From contig JAPZRF010000022.1 in assembly GCA_027531145.1 (NCBI GenBank), positions 1-64,000 of the forward strand: a stretch of DNA of 64,000 nucleotides, read 5' to 3'. A program made the translations under genes and the position numbers. Source of the DNA: Brevundimonas sp. (lineage in GTDB: Bacteria; Pseudomonadota; Alphaproteobacteria; Caulobacterales; Caulobacteraceae). Under the pieces are notes generated by a model. It ran no database searches, was not told the origin of the DNA, and saw only the letters and a list, made by a program, of their open reading frames with translations. Of the stretch, positions 43,226 through 56,519 are shown one piece after another. The stretch's first letter is position 1. Each line of letters starts with the position of its first letter.

Positions 43226-44050
43226 TCAGGAGCGAGCCGGCACCGCCTGGCTGAGGCGACCGCCAACCCGGATCGGCTCGATGCGGATCGCCAGGCCGGT
43301 CCGGTCGTCGGTCTCGACGAAGACGCCGCAGACGGTGGCCGGGCCGCTGGCCGGCTGGTAGCGGCCGCCGCTGATGCGGGTGGTGAATCGCCGCAGAGGC
43401 TCTTCCTTCTCGTTGCCGATCACCGAGTCGTAGTCGCAGCAGCCGCCGGCGTCGGTCTGGTAGGCGGTGCCGCCGGGCAGGATCTGGGCGTCGGCCGTTG
43501 GCACGTGGGTATGGGTGCCGACCACCAGCGAGGCCCGGCCGTCGCAGAAGTGGCCCATGGCCATCTTTTCGCTGGTCGCCTCGCAGTGCATGTCGACGAT
43601 GATGGCGTCGGCGGCGAGCCCGAGGGGGCAGGCAGCCAGCTCCTTCTCCACCGCGCCGAAGGGATCGTCCATCGGGTCCATGTGCACACGGCCAAGGACG
43701 TTCATGACCAGCACGGTGCGCCCCGAGGGCGTCTCGAACAGGTTGGCCCCGGCGCCCGGGGCATCCATCAGGCGCGGATAGTTGAGCGGCCGCAGCAGGC
43801 GCGGCTCGCGCACGATGTAGGTCAGGGCCTCGCGCTGGTCCCAGCTGTGATTGCCCAGCGTCAGGCAGTCGGCCCCGGCCATGAACAGCTCGTTGGCCGT
43901 GTGCTCGGTGATACCGAAGCCGCCGGCCGCGTTCTCGGCGTTGACCACGACGAAGTCGAGCTGCAGGTCGCGCTTCAGACGGGGAAGATGATCACTCACG
44001 CCGTCGCGGCCGGACTTGCCGATGACGTCGCCGAAGAAGGCCAGTCTCAT
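43226..44050 (-). CDS. YmdB-like metallophosphoesterase (TIGR00282 family)
   Basis: 274-aa two-metal phosphodiesterase; the Bacillus homologue YmdB hydrolyses 2',3'- and 3',5'-cyclic nucleotides. Seen: RLAFFGDVIGKSGRDGVSDH, VVNAENAAGGFGITEHTANE, LTLGNHSWDQREAL, DMHCEATSEKMAMGHF and GTHTHVPTADAQILPGGTAY, supplying the Asp/Glu/Asn/His metal ligands. It overlaps the 5-formyl-THF cyclo-ligase gene by 4 nt. The fau-ymdB pairing is widespread in alphaproteobacteria. Confidence 0.93.
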   Translation of the reverse strand: MRLAFFGDVIGKSGRDGVSDHLPRLKRDLQLDFVVVNAENAAGGFGITEHTANELFMAGADCLTLGNHSWDQREALTYIVREPRLLRPLNYPRLMDAPGAGANLFETPSGRTVLVMNVLGRVHMDPMDDPFGAVEKELAACPLGLAADAIIVDMHCEATSEKMAMGHFCDGRASLVVGTHTHVPTADAQILPGGTAYQTDAGGCCDYDSVIGNEKEEPLRRFTTRISGGRYQPASGPATVCGVFVETDDRTGLAIRIEPIRVGGRLSQAVPARS

Positions 44051-44646
44051 GGGAAGGCTCTATAGCCGCTCTCGGTGAGAACGCCATCGAGCCTCTGGTC
44101 GTGCGACGCCATGGGCACGGCCGCGATCTCCTGACCGGCGAAGGCGAGGCCGATGAAGCCGGGCGGCGAAGGATGCCTGCGCAAGCCGTCCAGGGTCCGG
44201 TCGTAGAAGCCGCCGCCCTGGCCGAGGCGGCCGCCACGAGCGTCGAAGGCGAGCAGCGGCACAAGGATCAGGTCGGGTCTGATCACCTCGGCGAGGGGCA
44301 GGGGTGCGGGGCACCCGGCGGCGTCCGCCTCCAGAACATCGCCCGGACCCCAGCGTCGAAACAGCAGGGGCGCGTCGCGCGCAACAACCACGGGAAGACA
44401 AAGACTCCTGCCACGCGCGGCCAGGGCCACGGCCAGCGGCTGAGGATCGATCTCCGAGCCGATAGCCCGGTAGACGGCGATGGACGCCGCAGGCGGCAGG
44501 CGCTCAAGGTGCGCAGCAAGTCGGTCGCCGGCGTCCGGCTGTGCGGCGGCCAGCGCCCGGCGGCGCAGACGCATCGCCGCCCGGAACGCCGGGCGGTCAT
44601 GTGTCGGGTCCGGAAAGCCGGCGGCCGGTCCGTCTGACGTCACCAT
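44047..44646 (-). CDS. fau: 5-formyltetrahydrofolate cyclo-ligase
   Basis: Recycles 5-formyl-THF to 5,10-methenyl-THF using ATP. 199 aa from the ATG at 44646 (MVTSDGPAAG); a longer frame would run into the divergent methyltransferase upstream region. Seen: FRAAMRLRRRALAAAQPDAG, IAVYRAIGSEIDPQPLAVAL, LILVPLLAFDARGGRLGQGG and GFYDRTLDGL (the GQGGGYYDR signature). Linked functionally to the folate needs of purN and the gcv operon in this window. Confidence 0.92.
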   Translation of the reverse strand: MVTSDGPAAGFPDPTHDRPAFRAAMRLRRRALAAAQPDAGDRLAAHLERLPPAASIAVYRAIGSEIDPQPLAVALAARGRSLCLPVVVARDAPLLFRRWGPGDVLEADAAGCPAPLPLAEVIRPDLILVPLLAFDARGGRLGQGGGFYDRTLDGLRRHPSPPGFIGLAFAGQEIAAVPMASHDQRLDGVLTESGYRAFP

Positions 44647-44737
44647 GTCTTCGCCGCTCGCTTCCCGTCCGGCCATTGCGCCGAAGCCCTTGCATGCAGG
44701 GTCCGGGTCCGCAATGGAGGCGGAACCGGGAGGCCCC

Positions 44738-45682
44738 ATGAGCTACGCCATTGACCGTTTCGCCTGGTTTGACGGGGCCCTGCTGGTCGAGGGCTGGGTG
44801 ATCGCGGACGGCCCGCCTGCACTGGTCTTCGATGACGGCTATGCGGCGCCGCTCGACAGCTGGGGGCAGCCCAGCCCGGATGTTGCGGCGCATTTTCCCG
44901 GGGCCGATCACGTGCGCTTCCGGCAGCGTCTGGATATCGGCGACCGCTTCCCCCCGGCCGCGCGCCTCGAGTGGACCGTCGCCGGCGAGCCCCGCGCGGC
45001 GGCGAACCTCGGTGCCAAGCCCGACCCCGCGCGCGACATGATCAGCCGGTTTCTCGGCGCTCTGCCCGCCGAGGGCGAACCGCTCGAAATCGGGAGTCGC
45101 GCCCGTTCGGGGGTCACCCGACGGGACCTGCTGCCGCCGGCCTGGGACTACGTCGGGCTCGATGTGCTGGACGGTCCGAACGTGGACGTGGTCGGCGACG
45201 CCCACCAGCTGAGCCGCCTGTTCGCGCGGGGGCGCTTCGACGCCGTCATGGCTCTCTCCGTGATCGAGCACATTGCGATGCCGTGGAAGCTGGCGATCGA
45301 GCTGAACCGGGTGCTGAAGCCGGGCGGCATGGCCTACTTCTCCACCCATCAGGGTTGGCCCGTGCACGATGCACCCTGGGACTTCTGGCGCTTCAGCGAC
45401 CAGGCCTGGCAGGCCCTGTTCAATCCGGCGACGGGCTTCGAGGTCGTCGAGGCCCGGATGGGCGAGCCAGCCTTCGTCGTGGCCGAAAGCGTGCACGCGG
45501 TCACCGCCTTCGGCCTCGGCCAGGGGGTCTTCCTCGCCTCGAACGTTCTGGTGCGCAAGATTGCGGAGACGACGCTCGACTGGCCGGTCGAGCTCGAGGA
45601 CATCACACGGACCATGTATCCGGAGGGCGAGACGACGGTGGTTGGCCTCCGGGAGGGGTTGGCGGCGCCACGAGAGCCGTGA
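44738..45682 (+). CDS. SAM-dependent methyltransferase (Methyltransf_11 type)
   Basis: 314 aa. An N-terminal about 100-residue beta-rich region (AIDRFAWFDGALLVEGWVIA) precedes a class I methyltransferase fold: LEIGSRARSGVTRRDLLPP, YVGLDVLDGPNVDVVGDAHQ, FDAVMALSVIEHIAMPWKLA, ELNRVLKPGGMAYFST and HDAPWDFWRFS. The FWRFS block is common in methyltransferases of surface-sugar clusters, so glycan modification is possible. ATG at 44738 has GGGAGG 5-6 nt upstream. It lies on the opposite strand between fau and the zapA side, interrupting the usual zapA-ssrS-fau order. Confidence 0.8.
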   Translation: MSYAIDRFAWFDGALLVEGWVIADGPPALVFDDGYAAPLDSWGQPSPDVAAHFPGADHVRFRQRLDIGDRFPPAARLEWTVAGEPRAAANLGAKPDPARDMISRFLGALPAEGEPLEIGSRARSGVTRRDLLPPAWDYVGLDVLDGPNVDVVGDAHQLSRLFARGRFDAVMALSVIEHIAMPWKLAIELNRVLKPGGMAYFSTHQGWPVHDAPWDFWRFSDQAWQALFNPATGFEVVEARMGEPAFVVAESVHAVTAFGLGQGVFLASNVLVRKIAETTLDWPVELEDITRTMYPEGETTVVGLREGLAAPREP

Positions 45683-45806
45683 AGGACGGTTTGAATCCTC
45701 TCGAGCCTGGGTAACCAGGTGGGCTCCGTGTACCCGGCCCCACGGGGCCAGCCAGGGACAGATCCCTTCGAGTGAATTAAGGCCGCGAGGATATGTTGCC
45801 TTCGAC
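45681..45806 (-). ncRNA. Structured RNA candidate, possibly 6S RNA (ssrS)
   Basis: Between zapA and fau, where 6S RNA lies in many proteobacteria, about 126 nt on the minus strand can fold with nested closing helices. GAAGG (45803-45799) pairs with CCTTC (45685-45681), and ATCCTC (45792-45787) pairs with GAGGAT (45700-45695). Inside are hairpins AGGGA-TCTG-TCCCT, GGCCC-CGTG-GGGCC and CCTGG-TTAC-CCAGG. A promoter-like pair lies just upstream. The length is short for 6S, and I could not check the consensus bubble, so the identity rests mainly on synteny. Confidence 0.42.
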
Positions 45807-45810
45807 GTGA

Positions 45811-45836
45811 GCCACAGCTGACCCGCCGCTGGTCAA
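45811..45836 (-). promoter_or_regulatory. Promoter candidate for the structured RNA
   Basis: On the minus strand TTGACC (45836-45831) and GCTGTGGC (45818-45811), 12 nt apart, resemble the Caulobacter housekeeping promoter (TTGaC, GCTANAWC). The region overlaps half of a 10-bp inverted repeat GACCCGCCGC / GCGGCGGGTC (45820-45829 and 45865-45874). Confidence 0.4.
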
Positions 45837-45873
45837 GATAGGCGGAGGCCGGCGCTGGAACAATGGCGGCGGG

Positions 45874-46191
45874 TCAGAGCCCGGCGGCGATCTTCTCGAT
45901 GCGGGCGGCGACGGCGTTGAGCACCTCGGCCAGGCCGGCGTCAGGATCGGCCGGGGACTCCGGCTCCCGACCGACGATCCCCAGCGCTGCACGAGCGTCG
46001 TGCAGTTCGTCCGCCAGCAGCAGGGCGGCCATAAGGAACAGGCGCAGGTCGCCGACGTGGCCAACACTGCCGGCCACCTCCCGAACGTGCTGGTCGAATT
46101 GGCGTGCCAACGCCACCACCCGGTCCTCCTGGCCATCGGCGCAGCCGACAGCGTAGGGGCGACCGTTGACCTCGACCGTTACCGTGGCCAT
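45874..46191 (-). CDS. zapA: Cell division protein ZapA
   Basis: 105-aa FtsZ-binding protein that supports Z-ring bundling. Seen: MATVTVEVNGRPYAVGCADG, QEDRVVALARQFDQHVREVA and DLRLFLMAALLLADELHDAR, with a C-terminal helix (LAEVLNAVAARIEKIAAG) for coiled-coil dimerisation. Its start overlaps the stop of the upstream coiled-coil gene by one base. Confidence 0.92.
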   Translation of the reverse strand: MATVTVEVNGRPYAVGCADGQEDRVVALARQFDQHVREVAGSVGHVGDLRLFLMAALLLADELHDARAALGIVGREPESPADPDAGLAEVLNAVAARIEKIAAGL

Positions 46192-46418
46192 CAGTCCTCC
46201 GTTTCCAGCACGGCGCGGATCTCATCCGCTGCGACGGCCAGCGTCGCCAGCGCCCCCTCGGCGGCCGCGCGCAACTCCGGCTCGCCGGCTGCGGGGTGCG
46301 CGGCGAACAGGTCGTCCTCAGGCACCGCGGCGCGCGCCTTCAGGTCGCGGGTCTTCCGCTCCAGCTCGGCGAGCGCGCGGTCCAGTCTCTGCCTTGCAGC
46401 ATCGGCGGCGTAGGCCAT
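46191..46418 (-). CDS. zauP: ZapA-partner coiled-coil protein (ZauP-like)
   Basis: 75-aa helical protein (MAYAADAARQRLDRALAELE, RKTRDLKARAAVPEDDLFA, LATLAVAADEIRAVLE) encoded immediately upstream of zapA with a one-base overlap. In Caulobacter the gene in this position encodes ZauP, which works with ZapA to focus the Z-ring. The name is given on position, size and coiled-coil character. Divergent from tkt. Confidence 0.75.
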   Translation of the reverse strand: MAYAADAARQRLDRALAELERKTRDLKARAAVPEDDLFAAHPAAGEPELRAAAEGALATLAVAADEIRAVLETED

Positions 46419-46517
46419 GGGGGTCGCGTCCTCCAGAATCCGTATAGAACCCGTCGCGCCGCCGCGGTAAAGCGCGCGCCTCCGCAAAAACACTCCGATG
46501 ACCGATTGGGGAACGCC

Positions 46518-50006
<3,489 letters not shown>

Positions 50007-50068
50007 CGGCGGCTTCTACGAGGTTTGCGCGGCGAACGCAGGGGCCGTAGGCGATAGCGCGCGGGGCC

Positions 50069-50395
50069 TCACTGACGGATATCGCCCATGCCGGTCAGGC
50101 GCAGGACGCCCTTGCCGGGCAGCTCGACGCGCAGCTCGAGGGTGCCGCCGGCGGCCTCGACGAAGCGGCGCAGGGTCGAGAGGTAGAGGTCGGCTTGCCG
50201 CTCCATCTTGAGCACGGACGGCTGCTTGACGCCGAGCGACCGGGCGATCTGCTCCTGGCTGCGCCCGGCGATCTCGCGCAGGGCCTTCAGGCCTTCCACC
50301 TCGGCGGCCAGCTCGGCCGCCCGCGCCTCGATCCGCGCCTGGCGGGCCGGGGGGAGCGTGGCCATGATCTCTTCACGTGTCCGGCCCATCGTCAT
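50069..50395 (-). CDS. XRE-family antitoxin (orphaned)
   Basis: 108-aa helix-turn-helix protein (ATG at 50395; MGRTREEIMATLPPARQARI from 50389). HTH region: LKALREIAGRSQEQIARSLG, VKQPSVLKMERQADLYLSTL; C-terminus RRFVEAAGGTLELRVELPGK. This is the antitoxin type that pairs with RelE/Gp49-like toxins. Its start overlaps the remnant of such a toxin gene (ATGA), now truncated and frameshifted, so the antitoxin appears to persist without an active partner. Confidence 0.85.
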   Translation of the reverse strand: MTMGRTREEIMATLPPARQARIEARAAELAAEVEGLKALREIAGRSQEQIARSLGVKQPSVLKMERQADLYLSTLRRFVEAAGGTLELRVELPGKGVLRLTGMGDIRQ

Positions 50396-50530
50396 GCCTC
50401 CTTCAGCGCCTCGAGGTGCGCCGTGAACCGGCTGTCCGCCCTGGCGATCAGCCCCTTGTAGAACGTTTCTGCGCCACGCCCGCCTTGTCGCCGGCGACGA
50501 GCAGGATCGCCTGCCGCTCCGGATCGAAAT
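50392..50530 (-). pseudogene. Truncated, frameshifted RelE/Gp49-type toxin remnant
   Basis: The minus strand reads FDPERQAILLVAGDKAGVAQ, then after a one-base shift at about 50465, FYKGLIARADSRFTAHLEAL and KEA, ending at the TGA that overlaps the antitoxin ATG. This is the C-terminal half of the RelE/ParE-type toxin normally paired with this XRE antitoxin. The N-terminal half is missing: upstream sequence shows no toxin-like residues. No functional toxin can be made. Confidence 0.7.
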
Positions 50531-50728
50531 CGTCATGGTTCCGGATGCCCCATGGCATGCTGCGACATAGCTCCTGGGCTATGTCTTGTCTATAGGCTGC
50601 AGGCTATCTGGCGCTGGTCTTGTGCGGATGGCGACCAGGGCCGTGAAATCTGCGGGGTGGCGAAAGTCCCCGGCGACACCTATTCCACCGGAACTCTCCG
50701 CCCTGATCGTCCGACTTCCAGGAACCTC

Positions 50729-52540
<1,812 letters not shown>

Positions 52541-53176
52541 CCAGCTTCAGGGGATAAGTTCGAACCTGTTGAGCCGACGCATGAATCCTGCGGCGACCCA
52601 CAGATAACCCACAGGTATTGCACGATTGACCCACAAATAGGCCCACAGGCGCAGGATTTCAGGCCGTTGCCCCTTAGCGGGTTCCGCGAGAACGTCAATG
52701 GGCCGAGGGACACGGCGGCGCGGAAGTCCGGGGAAACCCGGGTGTCCAGGCGAGCCGGGCCGACGCTCTGACCGGATGATGTTGACGGCTTCGGCCTGAT
52801 CATCGACGGGCAGGATCCAGGCTTCAGCGGCGCAGGCTTCGGCCGGCCGCAGGGGAACCGGATCGCGATCGCTGGACGACGACGGGGGCGACCCCTTCGG
52901 ACCGGGAGCGACGCGGCGACGACGGGTTACAGCCGATCGTCCGGGGGGTTCGCCTCCTCGACGCGCAGGCCAGGGCCCCGACCCTCAATGGCCAAGTCCA
53001 ACCCGGACTTGGCGAGGGGGCGTACGCAACGGCTCGACCGGGCGGACGTCCCCTCGCTCAATTCCGCGACCGTGAAGCCGCGCGGCGCGACGCCTGTCGG
53101 AATGCCGCGCAGCCCCCGATGAATTGGCCGGTCGCACGCCCTTCCCACGGGGCGTCCGGCCCCCTAAACCTCGGGG
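52541..53176. other. 636-nt stretch without a supportable gene
   Basis: No frame here gives a convincing protein, although several are open for 60-130 codons. Reading plus-strand 52788 onward gives short protein-like bits (DVDGFGLIIDGQDPGFSGAG), and another frame gives ALAQFRDREAARRDACRNAA-like sequence, so decayed coding DNA is possible. It contains four phased CCCACA motifs (52597-52647) and would hold the promoter of the ABC importer. No TPP-type riboswitch is seen. Confidence 0.5.
52597..52647. repeat. Four helically phased CCCACA motifs
   Basis: CCCACA begins at 52597, 52608, 52630 and 52642, i.e. spacings of 11, 22 and 12 nt, close to whole helical turns, all in the same direction. On the other strand this reads TGTGGG, a partial likeness to the DnaA box TGTGGATAA. 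A phased binding site is possible. Confidence 0.5.
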
Positions 53177-54205
53177 ATGATCCAGCGCACGCATCCTCTC
53201 GTCACGGATCGTCGCCGGCTGCTGGCCGGGGCGGGCGCACTGTCCCTGGCCAGCTGTGGTCGCAGCGCCCCGCCGGAGGTCGACGAGGCCGGGCGCGTGC
53301 GACTGCGCTTCGCCACCGACTGGCTGGCCCAGGCCGAGCACGGCGGTTTCTACCAGGCGCTGGCGTCCGGGGCCTATGAGCGTCGGGGATTGAACGTTCA
53401 GATCGTGCAGGGCGGCCCGGGGGTGAACGTGCCCCAGCTGCTGGCCTCCGGGGCGGTCGAGCTGGGCATGGGCTCCAACAGCTTCATCCCGCTCAATCTC
53501 GTCAACGAGGGCGCGCCGGTGAAGGCCGTGGCGGCCTTTTTCCAGAAGGACCCGCAGGTCCTGATCGCCCACCCGGACCCGGCTCTCGAGTCGATCGCTG
53601 ATCTGGCGGGGCGGCCGATCCTGCTGGCCGACGCCTCGGTCACCGCCTTCTGGGTCTGGCTCAAGGCGAAGTACCGCTTCACCGACGACCAGGTCCGCAA
53701 GTACACCTTCAACCCGGCACCGTTCCTCGCCGACCTGCGGGCGGTGCAGCAGGGCTATCTGACTTCGGAACCCTATACGATCGAGAAGGTCGGCGGGTTC
53801 ACGCCGCGGGTCTTCCTGCTGGCGGACGAGGGTTACCCGTCCTATGCCACGATGGTGCTGGCCCCGGACGGCTTTGCCCGTGACAACGCCGAGGCCCTGC
53901 GCAGCTTCATCGCCGCCTCGATCGAGGGCTGGCGCGACTATCTGAATGGCGACGCCTCTGCGGCTAACGCTCTCATCCGTCGCGACAATCCCGAGATGAC
54001 GCGGGACGTGCTGGACCAGGCCCGGGCGAAGCTGAAGTCCTATGCGCTCGTCGAGGGCGGGGACGCCGCCCTGTTCGGTCTCGGAGCCATGACCGCAGAC
54101 CGCTGGCGCGACTTCTTCGAGGTGACCAGCCAGGCAGGAGTCTATCCGACCACGCTGAACTGGCGCGACGCCTTCACCCTCGACTTCCTGCCGGGCCGTG
54201 GCTGA
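53177..54205 (+). CDS. ABC importer substrate-binding protein, NMT1/THI5-like
   Basis: 342 aa. N-terminus TDRRRLLAGAGALSLASCG combines a twin-arginine-like run with a lipobox (LASC), so it is probably a membrane-tethered lipoprotein in the periplasm. Mature domain: VRLRFATDWLAQAEHGGFYQ, LNVQIVQGGPGVNVPQLLAS, LGMGSNSFIPL and LAGRPILLADASVTAFWVWL, typical of NitT/TauT/ThiY solute binders. The substrate (thiamine precursor, nitrate/sulphonate or other) cannot be decided. It overlaps the ATPase gene by 8 nt. No thiamine riboswitch is visible upstream. Confidence 0.88.
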   Translation: MIQRTHPLVTDRRRLLAGAGALSLASCGRSAPPEVDEAGRVRLRFATDWLAQAEHGGFYQALASGAYERRGLNVQIVQGGPGVNVPQLLASGAVELGMGSNSFIPLNLVNEGAPVKAVAAFFQKDPQVLIAHPDPALESIADLAGRPILLADASVTAFWVWLKAKYRFTDDQVRKYTFNPAPFLADLRAVQQGYLTSEPYTIEKVGGFTPRVFLLADEGYPSYATMVLAPDGFARDNAEALRSFIAASIEGWRDYLNGDASAANALIRRDNPEMTRDVLDQARAKLKSYALVEGGDAALFGLGAMTADRWRDFFEVTSQAGVYPTTLNWRDAFTLDFLPGRG

Positions 54206-54953
54206 CGCCGGCCCGGCCGTCGCCTTGCGGCGGGCCCTGATCCGCTTCCCCGGACGGCCGGCACCGCTGGGGCCGATCGATCTGACGGTCGCGCCGGGCG
54301 AGATCGTCGCCCTCGTCGGCGCATCCGGGGCGGGCAAGTCGAGCCTCCTGCGCCTGATCGCCGGCCTTGAGCCCCCCGCCGGCGGGGAGGTGCAGCGCGC
54401 CGCATCACGGGACCGTATCGGCCTGGTGTTCCAGGCACCGACCCTGATGCCGTGGGCTTCGGCGCGGGACAATGTGCGGCTGCCGCTCGATCTCGCCGGC
54501 GTGCCGGGCACCGTCGGAGACACCCGCGCCGCAGCGGCGCTGGAGGCGGTCGGCCTGGGCGATCGGCTGACGGCGCGACCGGCGGCCCTGTCCGGTGGCA
54601 TGGCCATGCGCGCGGCGCTGGCACGGGCGCTGGTCGCGGAGCCTCATCTGCTTCTGCTCGACGAACCCTTCGCCGCGCTGGATACCATCACCCGGCGCCG
54701 GCTGGCCGAGGACCTGCACCGGCTTTGGCAGGCGTCCCGGCCGACCATCGTGCTCGTCACCCATGATGTCGAGGACGCCGTCTATCTCGCCGGGCGGGCG
54801 CTGGTGCTGGGGCGCGACGGGGCGGTCAGCGCCGAGGTCGCGTTGCCGCCGGTCCTGCCGCGCCCGGCCGGCTTCCGCGAGAGCATCGAGGCGCGGACGG
54901 CGGCGACCTCACTGTCGGAGGCGCTCGCCCGGACCATGGAGGCGACGCCATGA
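54198..54953 (+). CDS. ABC importer ATP-binding protein (NitT/TauT family)
   Basis: 251 aa, GTG start at 54198. Walker A VGASGAGKSSLLRLIAGLE, Q-loop LVFQAPTLMPWASA, signature ALSGGMAMRAALARALV, Walker B LLLLDEPFAALDTI and H-loop VLVTHDVEDAVYLAGR. The PTLMPW and MAMR features belong to the SsuB/TauB/ThiZ group. Overlaps both neighbours, 8 nt with the binding protein and 4 nt (ATGA) with the permease. Confidence 0.93.
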   Translation: MADAGPAVALRRALIRFPGRPAPLGPIDLTVAPGEIVALVGASGAGKSSLLRLIAGLEPPAGGEVQRAASRDRIGLVFQAPTLMPWASARDNVRLPLDLAGVPGTVGDTRAAAALEAVGLGDRLTARPAALSGGMAMRAALARALVAEPHLLLLDEPFAALDTITRRRLAEDLHRLWQASRPTIVLVTHDVEDAVYLAGRALVLGRDGAVSAEVALPPVLPRPAGFRESIEARTAATSLSEALARTMEATP

Positions 54954-55717
54954 GTCTCGCCGCGCGCCTCTGGCCGCCGCTGGCCCTGGCGGCCGTGCTG
55001 CTTCTCGCCTGGGAGACCGGCTGTCGCCTGTTCGACATCCCCGCCTACTTCCTGCCGCCGCCCAGCGCTGTCGCTGCAGCCCTCGTGGAAGCGGCCCCAC
55101 GGCTTGTGCCGTCGGCCGGCCGCACCTTCGTCATGGCGCTGCAGGCGCTGGCCGCGGCGACCATCGTCGGGGGCGGCCTCGCCGTGCTGGTCTCGCTCAG
55201 CCCGACGGCGGAGAGGGCCGCGCGCCCGCTGGCGACCGCTCTGCAGGTTACGCCGGTGGTCGCCATCGCGCCGCTGGTGCTGATCTGGTACGGGCTCGAC
55301 AACACTGGTGCCGCAGTGGTGACCCTGGCGGCGCTGGTCGCCTTCTTCCCGATCTTCTCCGGCGTGCTGACCGGGCTGCGCTCGGCCGATCCGGATCTTG
55401 AGCGACTGTTCGACCTCTACGGCGCGGACCGACGGCAGCGACTGGTCCGGCTGCGGGCACCCTCCGCGGCGGTCTATGCCCTCGAGGGGTTCCGCGTCGC
55501 GGCGGGCCTGTCGATAATCGGGGCCGTGGTGGCCGAGTTCGTGTCCGGTTCGGGTGCCGCCCAGGGGCTGGCCTGGCGGCTGCTGGAGGCCGGCAACCGG
55601 CTGCGCACGGCCGAACTGCTCGCCGCCCTCGCCTGGCTGGCGGTCATGGGCGCAGCGCTGAATGCCGGCGCGGGCCTGTTGGTCGCGGTCGCTCGCCGGC
55701 ACCTTGTCGGGCGTTAG
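54950..55717 (+). CDS. ABC importer permease (NitT/TauT family)
   Basis: 255 aa, about six TM helices. MSLAARLWPPLALAAVLLLA, then the IPAYFLPPPSAVAAALVEA motif shared by SsuC/ThiX-type permeases, TPVVAIAPLVLIWYGLDNTG, and the ATPase-contacting EAA-like loop (DLYGADRRQRLVRLRAPSAA). Last gene of the three-gene importer. Confidence 0.92.
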   Translation: MSLAARLWPPLALAAVLLLAWETGCRLFDIPAYFLPPPSAVAAALVEAAPRLVPSAGRTFVMALQALAAATIVGGGLAVLVSLSPTAERAARPLATALQVTPVVAIAPLVLIWYGLDNTGAAVVTLAALVAFFPIFSGVLTGLRSADPDLERLFDLYGADRRQRLVRLRAPSAAVYALEGFRVAAGLSIIGAVVAEFVSGSGAAQGLAWRLLEAGNRLRTAELLAALAWLAVMGAALNAGAGLLVAVARRHLVGR

Positions 55718-55778
55718 CGGCCGATTAAGGCAGGGCGCGCTACGATGAACCGTTCCGGAGAGGTCGGCGGAGACAAAT

Positions 55779-56519
55779 TTGGCATTTCCTGCGCGCATTC
55801 TGGCGACCATCGGCCTGGCGGCTGCTGTGGTTTCGCCCGTGGCTGCGCAGACGGCGTCGCCGGGTGCGGCGCAGGCGACGCCGGGACAGCTCGGCGGTCT
55901 GCGCTACCTGAACTGGAGCGGCAAGCGTCCGACCCTTGTCCGGACCCCGCCGCCCGCCGCCGACGCGACCCGGGGCCAAACGCCGTCGCCGTCGACCGCG
56001 GTCTTCTATGGACCGCCGGGTCTGGCGGCGCGTGCCGGCAACGGTCTGACCCCGGCCTCGGCCTGGCTGCCAGCCGCCGCGCCGCCGACGGTGTCCGTCG
56101 CCCCCGCCGGTCCTGTGGCTGTCGCGATGGCGGCCCCCGTCGCGGCGGCGGCCGTCGTCATGACGCCCGAGGTGCCTGCCCGATCGCCGATCCAGCCCGC
56201 GCGCGCTGACGATGCGCTCCGGCCTGACGCCCCGATCTTCGGCCTCGCCCGGGAGGACGCCCTCGCCACGCCGGCGACGCCGGCCCAGCCCCGGGCCCCG
56301 GCACCGCCGCAGGGGGCGGTCGCCGGGGCGTCGCCGCGATTCTATTCTGTGCACCGTGCCGCCGGGCGCACGCCTGACCCGGTAGTGCTGCCGGCACCAG
56401 TGATGCTGGAACAGGCTCCCGTCGATCTGGCTGAGCCCGAGGGGCCGCCTCTGGTGCTGCGCGATTCTCGGGGCCGGCTGGTGCCGGCCGAGGTTCCTGA
56501 CGGATCGACCCTGCCATGA
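55779..56519 (+). CDS. Secreted Pro/Ala-rich protein, unknown
   Basis: 246 aa from a TTG at 55779 with GGAG 6 nt upstream (55769-55772). Signal peptide AFPARILATIGLAAAVVSPV ends AAQ. A short conserved-looking block follows (GGLRYLNWSGKRPTL), then a long Pro/Ala/Val low-complexity region, and a C-terminus with SPRFYSVHRAAGRTPD and GPPLVLRDSRGRLVPAEVPD. Probably periplasmic and largely disordered. It overlaps the DUF2336 gene by 4 nt, so the two are co-translated and probably work together. Confidence 0.7.
   Translation: MAFPARILATIGLAAAVVSPVAAQTASPGAAQATPGQLGGLRYLNWSGKRPTLVRTPPPAADATRGQTPSPSTAVFYGPPGLAARAGNGLTPASAWLPAAAPPTVSVAPAGPVAVAMAAPVAAAAVVMTPEVPARSPIQPARADDALRPDAPIFGLAREDALATPATPAQPRAPAPPQGAVAGASPRFYSVHRAAGRTPDPVVLPAPVMLEQAPVDLAEPEGPPLVLRDSRGRLVPAEVPDGSTLP

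Noticed and set aside
45686..45715. GGTTTGAATCC, similar to a tRNA T-loop
   Set aside because: No acceptor, D or anticodon arm can be built around it. It belongs to the structured RNA region read on the other strand.
52900..53176. Thiamine (TPP) riboswitch before the NMT1/THI5-like importer
   Set aside because: No CUGAGA or ACCUGAUC-type core is present, so thiamine-precursor uptake cannot be inferred from regulation.
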